A stretch of 64,000 nt of DNA from Candidatus Berkelbacteria bacterium RIFCSPLOWO2_01_FULL_50_28 (lineage in GTDB: Bacteria; Patescibacteria; UBA1384; 2-12-FULL-50-11): contig MEZX01000001.1 of NCBI GenBank assembly GCA_001774395.1, positions 1 through 64,000 of the forward strand, in the 5' to 3' direction. Made by a program: the position numbers and the translations under genes. This document shows, piece after piece, positions 16,216-24,361 of the stretch (its first letter is position 1; every line of letters begins with the position of its first letter). Under the pieces are notes generated by a model, which saw nothing but the letters and a program-made list of their open reading frames with translations, was not told where the DNA came from and searched no databases.

Positions 16216-17270
16216 ACATTAAAAAGAAACTCGATCACATCACCGTCGACGACCGTGTAGTCTTTGCCTTCACTACGAAGGCGGCCGGCGTCGCGGATCG
16301 CTTTCTCCGAGCCATATTTTTTCAAATCTTCAAACGCATAAACTTGGGCGCGGATAAAACCTTTTTCGAAATCGGTGTGGATTTTGCCGGCCGCTTGCGG
16401 CGCTTTCGCTCCCTTGGTAATTGTCCAAGCCCGCGACTCGTCAGGCCCGGCGGTCAGATATGTTATCAATCCTAGCAATTCGTAGCCGGCTTTTATCACT
16501 TCGTCGAGACCAGATTTCAAACCCAATTCAGAGCGATATTCGGCCTGGTCAGATTCTGGCAGCTCAACGATTTCGTTTTCCGCTTTGACATTTATGCTGA
16601 TTACTCCCGCCCCCTCGGCCTCGGCGTGTGCCTTTATTGCGCTTATGTCGGCAGACCCTTCGCTGACATTCGCAACGTACAGTAGCGGTTTTGCAGTCAG
16701 AAACCCGTACTCTTCAAGTTCCACCGCTAGCTCCAACTTAGTCCGAAGTGGAATATCGTTATTGAAAAACTCGATTGCCTTCCCTAATCCCCGTATGTGT
16801 TTTAACACATACGGGTCTTTAGACCTCTCTTTGTTTGCGCGCTCCAAAGCTTTTGTTGCCAAATCAAGATCAGCTAGCAACAGCTCTGTGTTTATTGTTG
16901 AAATGTCGTTATCTGGGTCTACGCCGCCGTGGACGTGGATAACGTTCTTGTCGTCAAAAACCCGCACAACTTCGACGATCGCATCGACCGAACGGATGTG
17001 ACTCAAAAATTTGTTCCCCAGACCCTCGCCCTGGGAGGCGCCCTTGACTAGCCCGGCAATGTCGACGAATTTGATCGTCGCCGGGACGGTTTTAGCCGAA
17101 GCAAAAGTTTTGGTTAAAAATTCCAACCGCTCATCTGGAACGCTAACAACGCCGACATTGGGCTCGATGGTGGTGAACGGAAAATTCGAGGCAGCGGCCC
17201 CAGCCTTCGTCAAGGCATTAAATAACGACGACTTCCCAACATTCGGCAACCCGACGATTCCAATTTCCAT
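16212..17270 (-). CDS. ychF: Ribosome-binding ATPase YchF
   Basis: An Obg-family P-loop NTPase that prefers ATP and binds the ribosome. The 352-residue protein has G1 GLPNVGKSS (7-15), the G3-type DIAGLVKGAS, the YVANVSE segment in place of NKxD (which explains ATP preference), and a C-terminal TGS domain (ARAWTITKG...IHTDFEKGFIRAQV..DYTVVDGDVIEFLFNV). Residues PYVLKHIRGL in the coiled-coil insertion are encoded by the palindrome shared with rnhB. Start ATG at 17270. Confidence 0.97.
   Translation of the reverse strand: MEIGIVGLPNVGKSSLFNALTKAGAAASNFPFTTIEPNVGVVSVPDERLEFLTKTFASAKTVPATIKFVDIAGLVKGASQGEGLGNKFLSHIRSVDAIVEVVRVFDDKNVIHVHGGVDPDNDISTINTELLLADLDLATKALERANKERSKDPYVLKHIRGLGKAIEFFNNDIPLRTKLELAVELEEYGFLTAKPLLYVANVSEGSADISAIKAHAEAEGAGVISINVKAENEIVELPESDQAEYRSELGLKSGLDEVIKAGYELLGLITYLTAGPDESRAWTITKGAKAPQAAGKIHTDFEKGFIRAQVYAFEDLKKYGSEKAIRDAGRLRSEGKDYTVVDGDVIEFLFNV
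16790..16813 (-). repeat. Coding palindrome, copy 2 (in ychF)
   Basis: Identical on the minus strand to 5270-5293 of the plus strand over 24 nt, and read in the same frame as YVLKHIR. It lies in the helical insertion of YchF, a region that tolerates variation. Confidence 0.8.
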
Positions 17271-17302
17271 GATTCGTTAATTTTACCTGTTAAATCCGAT
17301 CG

Positions 17303-17332
17303 TTGACAGTAGTCCGATAAAAGCGATATAAG
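17303..17332 (+). promoter_or_regulatory. Promoter upstream of the cobalamin riboswitch
   Basis: TTGACA at 17303-17308 and TATAAG at 17327-17332 with an 18-nt spacer. Transcription would begin about 15 nt before the riboswitch. Confidence 0.65.
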
Positions 17333-17349
17333 TAATTCAGCTCTTTGAC

Positions 17350-17470
17350 TAACTAATCCGTGGTGAAAGCTGTGAGATTCAGCTACTGTGCCGCAACTGT
17401 GAATCGCTTAAATAGCGAGAGTCAGGTCCCACGTAAAACAAAGTCCCGAGCAGGAGTGAAACAATATAAA
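17350..17470 (+). promoter_or_regulatory. Cobalamin (B12) riboswitch
   Basis: The conserved aptamer blocks occur in order: GTGGTGAAAGC (17360), ATTCAGCTACTG, the B12 box GCCGCAACTGT (17390-17400), a variable hairpin GAATCGCTTAAATAGCGA-like, and GAGTCAGGTCCC (17418-17429). It is followed by an intrinsic terminator and a gene for a DUF4430 protein. This suggests that excess cobalamin ends transcription early. The subclass cannot be decided by eye. Confidence 0.85.
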
Positions 17471-17471
17471 T

Positions 17472-17496
17472 GATTCGCGCTCGGCGAATCTTTTTT
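17472..17496 (+). terminator. Expression-platform terminator of the B12 riboswitch
   Basis: Stem GATTCGC (17472-17478) with GCGAATC (17484-17490), followed by six T residues. It lies between the aptamer and the ribosome site AAAGGAGC of the regulated gene. Confidence 0.8.
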
Positions 17497-17509
17497 GAAA
17501 GGAGCAAGT

Positions 17510-17881
17510 ATGAAACGTCCCAATTGGATATACGCGGTATCGATAATTGTCTTGGCCTTTGGTCTTTATGTGATAGTTCCGGATCGAGGTGTCTGCAACC
17601 CAAGCATATCGATCGATAAGCTAGAGCAGAAATGCGAAATTAGTTATCAGGGTATTGCGGGAAAAAATGCGTTAGAGATTTTGAAGTCCAATCACAATGT
17701 TGAAACAAAAAAATTCAGCTTTGGCGAAATGGTTCAGTCGATTGACGGCGTTAAAGCTCCCACTACTCATTTCTGGTCATTCAACGTAAACGGCAAAATG
17801 GCCGAAGTTGGAGCAGGTGATTACCAGACAAAATCGTCTGATCGAATTACCTGGAAACTGGTGAGTGTTAGCTCAAATTGA
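17510..17881 (+). CDS. Secreted/anchored DUF4430 (transcobalamin C-terminal-like) protein
   Basis: ATG at 17510 has AAAGGAGC upstream. The 123-residue product has an N-terminal signal or anchor (WIYAVSIIVLAFGLYVIV), then a DUF4430 domain: ALEILKSNHNVETKKFSFG, MVQSIDGVKAPTTHFWSF, NVNGKMAEVGAGDYQ and SSDRITWKLV. This is the domain that closes over the ligand in transcobalamin and intrinsic factor. Sitting behind a cobalamin riboswitch, it is a strong candidate for a surface B12 capture protein. Only the small beta domain is present; the large alpha/alpha-barrel of transcobalamin is absent. Two further exported genes follow. Confidence 0.85.
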   Translation: MKRPNWIYAVSIIVLAFGLYVIVPDRGVCNPSISIDKLEQKCEISYQGIAGKNALEILKSNHNVETKKFSFGEMVQSIDGVKAPTTHFWSFNVNGKMAEVGAGDYQTKSSDRITWKLVSVSSN

Positions 17882-17918
17882 CGTTGACAACTTCTGAAGC
17901 GATTGCAACGATTGACGT

Positions 17919-18215
17919 GTGGAAACCTTGGTGCCCGAACAAACAGGAGTCGAACCGAAGTCTAAGTCAGTTGCTTGGCTAGTGGTTGCCCTCCTTCTAA
18001 TTTTTTTCACATCAGTTTTTCTCTGGTACTACTTCAACAAACCGACCACAGAAACCGCGTCCAACAGCCCGGCTACTGACCAAGCAGCTACGAAAGATAC
18101 CGAGCTCAGCACTGTAAGTAACCAAATCTCCTCCACTCTCGAAGAGTTAGAGAGCGAAATTGCAGCAATAACAAGCGATGCTAATTCAACAGATGACGAT
18201 GCACCGAATCTTTAA
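17919..18215 (+). CDS. Small membrane-anchored protein, riboswitch operon
   Basis: 98 residues starting at GTG 17919. One membrane segment (VAWLVVALLLIFFTSVFLWYYF) is followed by a Thr/Ser/Ala/Asp-rich outer region with a short helical part (STLEELESEIAAITSD). It resembles a spacer or stalk protein and has no recognised family. It overlaps the next gene by 23 nt, and it follows the DUF4430 gene by 37 nt, so it is likely under the same riboswitch. Confidence 0.65.
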   Translation: METLVPEQTGVEPKSKSVAWLVVALLLIFFTSVFLWYYFNKPTTETASNSPATDQAATKDTELSTVSNQISSTLEELESEIAAITSDANSTDDDAPNL

Positions 18216-18969
18216 TACTGCAATCGCTATCGCGGTACTCTCGTTAATGCTTGGCCAAGCGGGCTTTGTGACGGCGCAAGAGAAAACCAACGGCGATCAA
18301 CTACGGGTGAAAGCGCGAGAACATCGCACTGAGATTGACACGGCCCTGACGAACTTTCGCTCTGCTCGCGGTGAGAAGCGCCTAGAAAAACTTAAAGTCG
18401 CTTCTAAACGTATAGTTTCCGTCCGAACCGAGGCTCTTAACGGTCTGATTGCACGACTCGCAGAGAGCAAAAAATGCAAGAACCTAAGTGAAGCCCAGCT
18501 ATCAGAAATCAAAGCGGCCATTCAAAGCATCATTACTAAGCTTGAAACGCAAGACAGTGACATTGCCAGTAGTACCGACCTTACAAAAGCCAAAACCGCC
18601 ATCAAGGAAGTTTATACCAACAATAAAGTGTTCGCAGCCGTAATCCCGGCCACAAATGGTGCTTGTTTGGCTACGAGGCTGACGTTTCTAATCGACGGTA
18701 GATTAAATACGCTGGTCGAAAAAATAAAAGCAGCGGGGATAGAAACCGCCGAGATCGAAGCGCTAATGACAAAAGCAAAAAGTAGTGCCGAAGCAGCTTA
18801 TACTGTCTACCTAGGTATCTTACAAAATCCCGCCGCAGAGAATGTTAGGGCCAGTTTCTCTACTGCAAAAAGTCATCTTCAGACCACTCGCCAAGAGCTG
18901 GGCGCGGTAAAAAGTGCCCTAGCAAAACTTCGCGCAGACTACGAGCAACAGACCAAAGACGGTTCCTAG
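18193..18969 (+). CDS. Secreted helical (coiled-coil) protein, riboswitch operon
   Basis: From the ATG at 18193 the product is 258 residues. It has a signal peptide (IFNTAIAIAVLSLMLGQAGFVTAQ) with probable cleavage after TAQ. The rest is almost wholly helical and Lys/Glu/Ala-rich, in two repeats of similar length. Two Cys (in KKCKNLSE and GACLATR) could pair through the nearby DsbA/VKOR-type system. No family is recognised. Alternative starts at 18178 and 18199 are possible. It overlaps the preceding anchor gene. Confidence 0.7.
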   Translation: MTMHRIFNTAIAIAVLSLMLGQAGFVTAQEKTNGDQLRVKAREHRTEIDTALTNFRSARGEKRLEKLKVASKRIVSVRTEALNGLIARLAESKKCKNLSEAQLSEIKAAIQSIITKLETQDSDIASSTDLTKAKTAIKEVYTNNKVFAAVIPATNGACLATRLTFLIDGRLNTLVEKIKAAGIETAEIEALMTKAKSSAEAAYTVYLGILQNPAAENVRASFSTAKSHLQTTRQELGAVKSALAKLRADYEQQTKDGS

Positions 18970-18971
18970 CC

Positions 18972-19043
18972 AGGGTTGGCGCTGGCGACTTCCAAACGAA
19001 ACCGAATCAGACGATTACCTGGAAGCTTGTCCCCGTTCAGTAG
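18972..19043 (+). pseudogene. Remnant of a second DUF4430 gene (C-terminal end)
   Basis: Read from 18975 to the TAG at 19041-19043, this encodes VGAGDFQTKPNQTITWKLV plus PVQ. It matches the end of the DUF4430 protein (VGAGDYQTKSSDRITWKLV). Nothing upstream in this frame continues the domain. It looks like the tail of a duplicated copy, left when the intervening sequence was gained or deleted. It overlaps the 3' end of smpB on the other strand. Confidence 0.75.
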
Positions 19044-19485
19044 GCGCTCGACGATCGGTCACCTGGCGATCGATATCACGATCGATATCACGCCGTCGCA
19101 GCTCTTCGCGTTTGTCGGCCTGGTTTTTGCGACTGCCCAGACCAATCTTCAACTTGGCCCGACCGCGGGAGAGGTAAAGTTCGAGCGGCAGAATAGTTAG
19201 ACCTTTGCCCGTAAGCTTGCCCACTAAACGCTCAATCTCGATTTTGTTGAGCAAAAGTTTTTTGGAGCGTGACTCGTCACCATCAATGGCAAAGTGCGAG
19301 CCGACCCACCAAAGCTCGTTATTACCAGACTCGTCCGCGAACGGTTTGACGTACGAGCCGGTGATATTAACCTGTTTAGCGCGGATAGCTTTTATTTCCG
19401 GGCCCGTCAAAACCAGCCCCGCTTCCAAGTCGTCGAGGATCTTATAGTCGAAAAATGCCTTTTTGTTTGAGGCAACACTTTTCAT
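19015..19485 (-). CDS. smpB: SsrA-binding protein
   Basis: SmpB carries tmRNA to stalled ribosomes. The 156-residue protein has the usual beta-barrel motifs: NKKAFFDYKILDDLEAGLVLTGPEIKAIR, NITGSYVKPF, HFAIDGDESRSKKLLLNK and the GKGLTILPLELYLSRGRAKLKIGLGSRK block. The C-terminal tail (QADKREELRRRDIDRDIDR...) is the part that enters the decoding site. Its last codons overlap the DUF4430 remnant on the opposite strand, so the tail may have been extended or altered there. ssrA is at 55894-56277. Confidence 0.96.
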   Translation of the reverse strand: MKSVASNKKAFFDYKILDDLEAGLVLTGPEIKAIRAKQVNITGSYVKPFADESGNNELWWVGSHFAIDGDESRSKKLLLNKIEIERLVGKLTGKGLTILPLELYLSRGRAKLKIGLGSRKNQADKREELRRRDIDRDIDRQVTDRRAPTERGQASR

Positions 19486-19573
19486 TTTTCGTTCCTCACA
19501 AGACCAAGCTCTTGCTCGAAATCACAAAATGCCTTTTTGTTCTGCGCCATAATCTTCATAAGGCTATTCTACC

Positions 19574-20644
19574 CTAATTTACTGCCGAATTTGGCAGGTG
19601 TGACTTGCCTGTGTTAACAATCAGCATCTTTTTATCGCGCGGTAAAGAGTCTTTAAGTTGCAACATTAGAGCTAGCCCAGCAATTGACGACGGCTCACAC
19701 TGAATATTCTGCGCTGCTGCAATCTCTAAAGCCTCGTCGAGAGGCTTCTCACTGATAATGTGGACATCGGAAAATAACCCACAGTAACCAGACTGGCGGT
19801 ATAGCCTAATCCACTGCTCATCGTAATGAGCAAAAGGCAGGTGGGGCGAATAGAGCTTTGTTGCGGCTTTGGATTTCGGGTTGTCGGTTGTAGCCCCGAG
19901 AAAATTGCACCGCCGGAGATGCTCAGCATCGCCCCTGAACCGCGGGTCGTGACTTTTTGAAGTAACTTCTCGCTTGTTAATATTTAAAATGTTTTCATAC
20001 AAATTGCCGGTTCCAAACGGAATGAAGCAGTAATCAGGATTGGTATTGATTATTTCATAGCTCATCCAATCATAGAATCGGGTCGTTGGGTCAAGTGCCT
20101 CCGAGGAAGTAATATCGAACCCAGTTTTATTAAATGTAAGTTTCAGGATCGCTCGCCAGTCAAGCACCCCCTTAGATAAGTCTGCCACGTATATTTCACA
20201 ACCAATAGACAAAAGTAGATCAACAATTACTTTATCTAGATTTCTGTCGACCAGAACCTTTAGATTTGGCAGATCATACTTTTTAAGCACTGACTGAATG
20301 GCAATTGCAGCACTCCCAGAGGAAATGATAGACATCGCCGGCAGTTCTCCTGTAATAAGCCCGTCCTTTTTTGACTGAAGGAAGTACCGGTATGTCACCA
20401 CAATTTCCCAAGCCAAACGGTCTTTATGGGTTCCCGTAGGGTTAATGCTTTCGTCTTTTAGCCAAACATTGGAAAACCCAGGTACTTCAATTTTATAGGT
20501 AGGCGTAGCGGGAAACTTTGGATCATCAGGAGGAAACTCAGGACGACGAGGGTTGTTCTCTGAGGCAACAACGATTGAACGGAGGATCGCCTCCTCTTTA
20601 CTGCTTAGATTGGATGGTTCTTTTTGGCTACGAGAAAAAAACAT
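19574..20644 (-). CDS. Fold-type II PLP enzyme, threonine synthase/TrpB-like
   Basis: 356 residues. The PLP lysine motif NPTGTHKDR lies near residue 68, after VWLKDES. It is followed by SIISSGSAAIAI (phosphate-binding loop region), FIPFGTGN and SIAGLALMLQL. This places it with threonine synthase and cysteine synthase-like enzymes, but the reaction cannot be fixed. Residues SHDPRFRGDAEHLRRC, in the middle, look like an in-frame repeat insertion. Being next to glyA and thrS suggests amino-acid metabolism around threonine, serine and glycine. Confidence 0.8.
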   Translation of the reverse strand: MFFSRSQKEPSNLSSKEEAILRSIVVASENNPRRPEFPPDDPKFPATPTYKIEVPGFSNVWLKDESINPTGTHKDRLAWEIVVTYRYFLQSKKDGLITGELPAMSIISSGSAAIAIQSVLKKYDLPNLKVLVDRNLDKVIVDLLLSIGCEIYVADLSKGVLDWRAILKLTFNKTGFDITSSEALDPTTRFYDWMSYEIINTNPDYCFIPFGTGNLYENILNINKREVTSKSHDPRFRGDAEHLRRCNFLGATTDNPKSKAATKLYSPHLPFAHYDEQWIRLYRQSGYCGLFSDVHIISEKPLDEALEIAAAQNIQCEPSSIAGLALMLQLKDSLPRDKKMLIVNTGKSHLPNSAVN

Positions 20645-20727
20645 CTTTTCCTAAGTTTAGCTTCCTCACCTGATAATTTAAAGCTAAGTCAAGATATTCA
20701 CGCAAATTACTGGTAAAATTATGAGCA

Positions 20728-21867
20728 ATGATCAACGAGCTGATTGAGCAAGAAAAGATACGGCAAAATAAGGCGATCAACCTGATCGCTTCGGAAAATT
20801 ATGCCTCTGAAGCGGTGAAAACCGCCCTTTCTTCAAGCTTTACCGACAAGTACGCCGAAGGCTATCCGGGCAAACGATACTACGCCGGAAATAAAATCGT
20901 TGATGAGTTAGAAAGCGAAGTTAAAAGCTTGGCTCAGAAAGTTTTCCACACCGACTACCACGTCAACGTCCAGGCTTACTCCGGCTCGATTGCTAATTTG
21001 GCCGTTTACTACGCCCTACTCCAGCCGGGCGACACATTCATGGGCCTAGAGCTGTCGCACGGCGGACATCTGACGCACGGCCACCCCGTAACCTTAACCG
21101 GCCATCTGTACAAACGCATTACTTATCACGTCGACAATAAAACCGAGATGCTCGATTACGACGAAATTCAGCAGCTGGCCAAGGAGCACAAACCTAAACT
21201 CATTATTTCCGGCGCTTCAGCTTACTCACGAACAATCGACTTTGAACGAATCTCCAAAATTGCCCACGAGGTAGGCGCTTATCATCTTGCCGACATCTCC
21301 CATATCTCCGGACTTGTTGCTACTGGACTGCATCCTTCCCCGTTTGGAAACGCAGATATCATCACAACCACTACTCATAAAATACTGCGCGGACCACGCG
21401 GCGCACTGATTTTTTGTCAGGATGCCTTATCTACTAGAATAGATAAGGCAATTTTTCCCGGCTTGCAGGGCGGACCGCATATGAACACTATCGCCGCAAT
21501 CGGCGTGTGTTTGGAAGAAGCGCTACAACCCAATTACAAAACTTACTGTCAAACGGTAATTGAGAACGCTAGTGCCCTTTCTGAAGAGCTCAAAGAAGCT
21601 GGCTTGAAGATCGTTGCAAACGGAACTGACAATCACTTGTTTATGATCGATTTGCGTCCGCTAGGAATTGACGGCAACACCGCTCAGAACAAACTTGAAG
21701 CTGCTGGCATTATCGTCAACAAAAATACTATCCCCTTTGATGACGCCTCGCCACAAAATCCGTCCGGCATCCGCATCGGCACACCGGCGATTACCACCCG
21801 CGGTATGACACCGGAAGATATGCCCGAGCTCGCTGCCAAAATTGCTACGATTCTCAAAACCCCTTAA
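20728..21867 (+). CDS. glyA: Serine hydroxymethyltransferase
   Basis: Interconverts serine and glycine with tetrahydrofolate and feeds the FolD reaction. The 379-residue protein has NLIASENYAS at the N-terminus, SGSIANLAVYYAL, the HGGHLTHG motif, and TTTHKILRGPRGA with the PLP lysine near residue 215. It is slightly shorter than usual (about 415), mainly at the C-terminus. A TAAAAT -10 box ends 8 nt before the ATG, so the mRNA is probably leaderless. A perfect 11-bp inverted repeat lies inside the coding region at 21423-21450. Confidence 0.96.
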   Translation: MINELIEQEKIRQNKAINLIASENYASEAVKTALSSSFTDKYAEGYPGKRYYAGNKIVDELESEVKSLAQKVFHTDYHVNVQAYSGSIANLAVYYALLQPGDTFMGLELSHGGHLTHGHPVTLTGHLYKRITYHVDNKTEMLDYDEIQQLAKEHKPKLIISGASAYSRTIDFERISKIAHEVGAYHLADISHISGLVATGLHPSPFGNADIITTTTHKILRGPRGALIFCQDALSTRIDKAIFPGLQGGPHMNTIAAIGVCLEEALQPNYKTYCQTVIENASALSEELKEAGLKIVANGTDNHLFMIDLRPLGIDGNTAQNKLEAAGIIVNKNTIPFDDASPQNPSGIRIGTPAITTRGMTPEDMPELAAKIATILKTP

Positions 21868-21886
21868 ACCAACTACAATTAGACCT

Positions 21887-23614
21887 ATGGGTAAAGAAGA
21901 AATTTACGAGAAATCGGATTTATACAAATTGCGCCACACTGCATCGCACGTGCTAGCGATGGCGGCCAAGGCGTGGGATCCGAAAGTTAAGCTGGCTATC
22001 GGCCCGCCGATCGAAAACGGTTTTTATTACGATTTTGAGTTTACCAAGCCAGTTACCGACGAAACGCTTTACACGTTAGATGATAAAATGCGGGAAATTA
22101 TAAAAAAAGACTTGCCGGTTGAGCATAAAAAGCTGCCTCGCAAAGAGGCACTAGAGGGGGCCAAATCATCTGGTCAGGAATACAAACACGAGCTGATGGA
22201 AGATCTGCCCGACGCCGAGCTTGGTTTTTACGGCATTGGCGACTTCTGGGACTTATGCAAAGGACCGCACGCCCACAGCACCGGTGAGATTAAGGCCTTC
22301 AAACTAACGCATTCCGCCGGAGCGTACTGGCGCGGCGACGAGCACAATCAAATGCTCACCCGCATTTACGGCACGGCTTTTGAAAACAAGAAAGATTTGG
22401 AAGACTATCTAACTCATCTTGAGGAAGCAAAAAAACGCGATCACAAAAAGCTCGGGCCGCAGCTTGATCTGTTCGTATTTTCAGATTTAGTCGGCGCCGG
22501 CCTACCGCTTTGGACACCAAAAGGCACGATCCTGCGCAATGAGCTCGATAATTTTGTTTGGCGTTTACGGGAGTCGAGAGGGTACGAAAAAGTAGAGATT
22601 CCTCATATCGCCAAAAAAGATCTTTATATAAAAAGTGGCCACTGGGATAAGTTCAAAGATAATTTGTTTCTTATAAAAACTCGCGAAGGGCACGAATTTG
22701 CCATGAAGCCGATGAACTGCCCGCACCACACTCAAATTTACGCTTCACGCACTCGCAGCTACCGCGATCTGCCAGTGCGCTACGCCAATACAACCATGTG
22801 TTATCGCGACGAACAGACCGGCGAGCTATCGGGCCTCTCACGCACCCGTGGTTTCACTCAAGATGACGCTCACGTTTTCTGCCGCAAAAGCCAAATCGAA
22901 GCCGAGCTCTCAACCGTGTGGGATATTGTGAACGAGTTTTACGGCGAATTTGGCTTTAAGCTTTCTGTTCACTTATCGATGTCTGACCCCAAAGAACCAG
23001 AAAAATATTTGGGCAGTCGCAAAGTTTGGAATGAGGCGGAAGACGTGCTCCGTCATTTGGCAAAAAAACGCAACGCCAAGGTAGTTGAAGACCCGGGTGA
23101 GGCGGCATTCTACGGACCGAAGATCGACTTCTTGGCCGAGGATTCACTTGGACGATCGTGGCAAGTGGCCACCATTCAGCTCGACTTTAATATGCCGCAT
23201 AACTTCGACCTAACTTGCATTAACGAAGAAGGCCAGAAAGAAGATATTGTGATGATTCACGCCGCCATCATGGGTTCACTCGAAAGGTTTCTGTCGATTT
23301 TAATCGAGCATACCGCTGGTGAATTTCCCACTTGGCTCTCTCCCGTCCAGGCGCGGGTTCTGCCAATCTCCGATAAGTTTATCGATTACGCTCGCGAAGT
23401 GGCCAACGGCTTACGCACTGGTGGCAAGCGAGCGGAAGTTGACGAGTCCAACGAGACCCTGGGCAAAAAAATCCGCACTGCGGAGATGGAAAAAATCCCG
23501 TTCTTACTGATCGTTGGCGAAAAGGAACAGCAGCATCATACCGTGACGGTCCGAACGCGTCACACAGCCGAGCAGTCAACTCTCGAGCTAGACAAGTTTC
23601 TGCGCAGCTTTTAG
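21887..23614 (+). CDS. thrS: Threonyl-tRNA synthetase lacking the TGS domain
   Basis: It charges tRNA-Thr. From ATG 21887 the protein has 575 residues. The N-terminus begins directly at the editing domain (HTASHVLAMA with the HxxxH site; GPHAHSTGEI), followed by the class II core (MNCPHHTQIY with a zinc Cys, YRDEQTGELSGLSRTRGFTQDDAH, GPKIDFL, MGSLERFL) and an anticodon-binding domain. The first 60-odd residues (TGS) common in bacteria are absent, as in some reduced genomes. It follows glyA by 19 nt and its end overlaps folD (convergent) by 27 nt. Confidence 0.96.
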   Translation: MGKEEIYEKSDLYKLRHTASHVLAMAAKAWDPKVKLAIGPPIENGFYYDFEFTKPVTDETLYTLDDKMREIIKKDLPVEHKKLPRKEALEGAKSSGQEYKHELMEDLPDAELGFYGIGDFWDLCKGPHAHSTGEIKAFKLTHSAGAYWRGDEHNQMLTRIYGTAFENKKDLEDYLTHLEEAKKRDHKKLGPQLDLFVFSDLVGAGLPLWTPKGTILRNELDNFVWRLRESRGYEKVEIPHIAKKDLYIKSGHWDKFKDNLFLIKTREGHEFAMKPMNCPHHTQIYASRTRSYRDLPVRYANTTMCYRDEQTGELSGLSRTRGFTQDDAHVFCRKSQIEAELSTVWDIVNEFYGEFGFKLSVHLSMSDPKEPEKYLGSRKVWNEAEDVLRHLAKKRNAKVVEDPGEAAFYGPKIDFLAEDSLGRSWQVATIQLDFNMPHNFDLTCINEEGQKEDIVMIHAAIMGSLERFLSILIEHTAGEFPTWLSPVQARVLPISDKFIDYAREVANGLRTGGKRAEVDESNETLGKKIRTAEMEKIPFLLIVGEKEQQHHTVTVRTRHTAEQSTLELDKFLRSF

Positions 23615-24361
23615 CAAATTCTGGAACAAACAGTGAACCGTTAGCGGGCCGATAGCGCCTTTGGTTGGCGTGATTAGTTTCACAAGAGGTTCAAATTTCG
23701 CCACCTCCACGTCGACGCCTGAGCCGTCAACGACAATCATTTCCTGATGAACCATCTCTGGCGTCACCAGGTTTTTTACACCAGTGGCGGCAATCAATAA
23801 ATCGTGGTCACGGATAAAGTTTACTTGGGCGGCGGCATCACGATCGATCTGATCAAATTTCCAACCATTCTTTCTGAATTCATCCGCTAAAGGTTTACCA
23901 ACCAACTTCCCCGATCCTAAAATAATTGTTTTCAGGTTCTTGATAGCAATATTGTTAGATGACAATAAAGTCATTATGCCGTTCGGCGTCGGGGAAGCAT
24001 ACGGCGAGTCACCGCGCAGGTTGTCGACGTCTTTAAGCGGCGCTATCTTCTGTATCAGCGCCTCAGTATCACATGATTTTGGTAGCGGCAACTGGAGCAC
24101 AATGCCGTGAATGTCTTTACGATGGCTCAAGCCGTCAATCACGGCCTCGAGCTGTCTTTGGTTGCCAGAATTGAAATGGTGCAAGAAAAATTGACAGTCC
24201 AACTTTTTGGCCAAAAGCTTTTTTTTCTGAATAAAGGCCGCTGTTTGTTTGTCTTCGCCGACCCAAACCAGAGCTAGACCCGGGCTACTCTCGAGCGCCC
24301 GGCGATCTGCGGCCAACGAGGTCTCAAGCTTACTTAGTAGGGTTTTGGCTTCCAGAAGCAT
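23588..24361 (-). CDS. folD: Bifunctional methylenetetrahydrofolate dehydrogenase/cyclohydrolase
   Basis: It converts 5,10-methylene-THF to 10-formyl-THF, using the product of GlyA. The 257-residue protein has VGEDKQTAAFIQKKKLLAK (substrate-site Lys), LQLPLPKSCD, the P-T-P-N-G motif near residue 125, and LGSGKLVGKPLADEF at the NADP site. The C-terminal motif VDGSGVDVE replaces the more usual VIDVG. It is a little short (usual 280-290). It overlaps the upstream DsbA gene by 32 nt. Confidence 0.93.
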   Translation of the reverse strand: MLLEAKTLLSKLETSLAADRRALESSPGLALVWVGEDKQTAAFIQKKKLLAKKLDCQFFLHHFNSGNQRQLEAVIDGLSHRKDIHGIVLQLPLPKSCDTEALIQKIAPLKDVDNLRGDSPYASPTPNGIMTLLSSNNIAIKNLKTIILGSGKLVGKPLADEFRKNGWKFDQIDRDAAAQVNFIRDHDLLIAATGVKNLVTPEMVHQEMIVVDGSGVDVEVAKFEPLVKLITPTKGAIGPLTVHCLFQNLLKAAQKLV

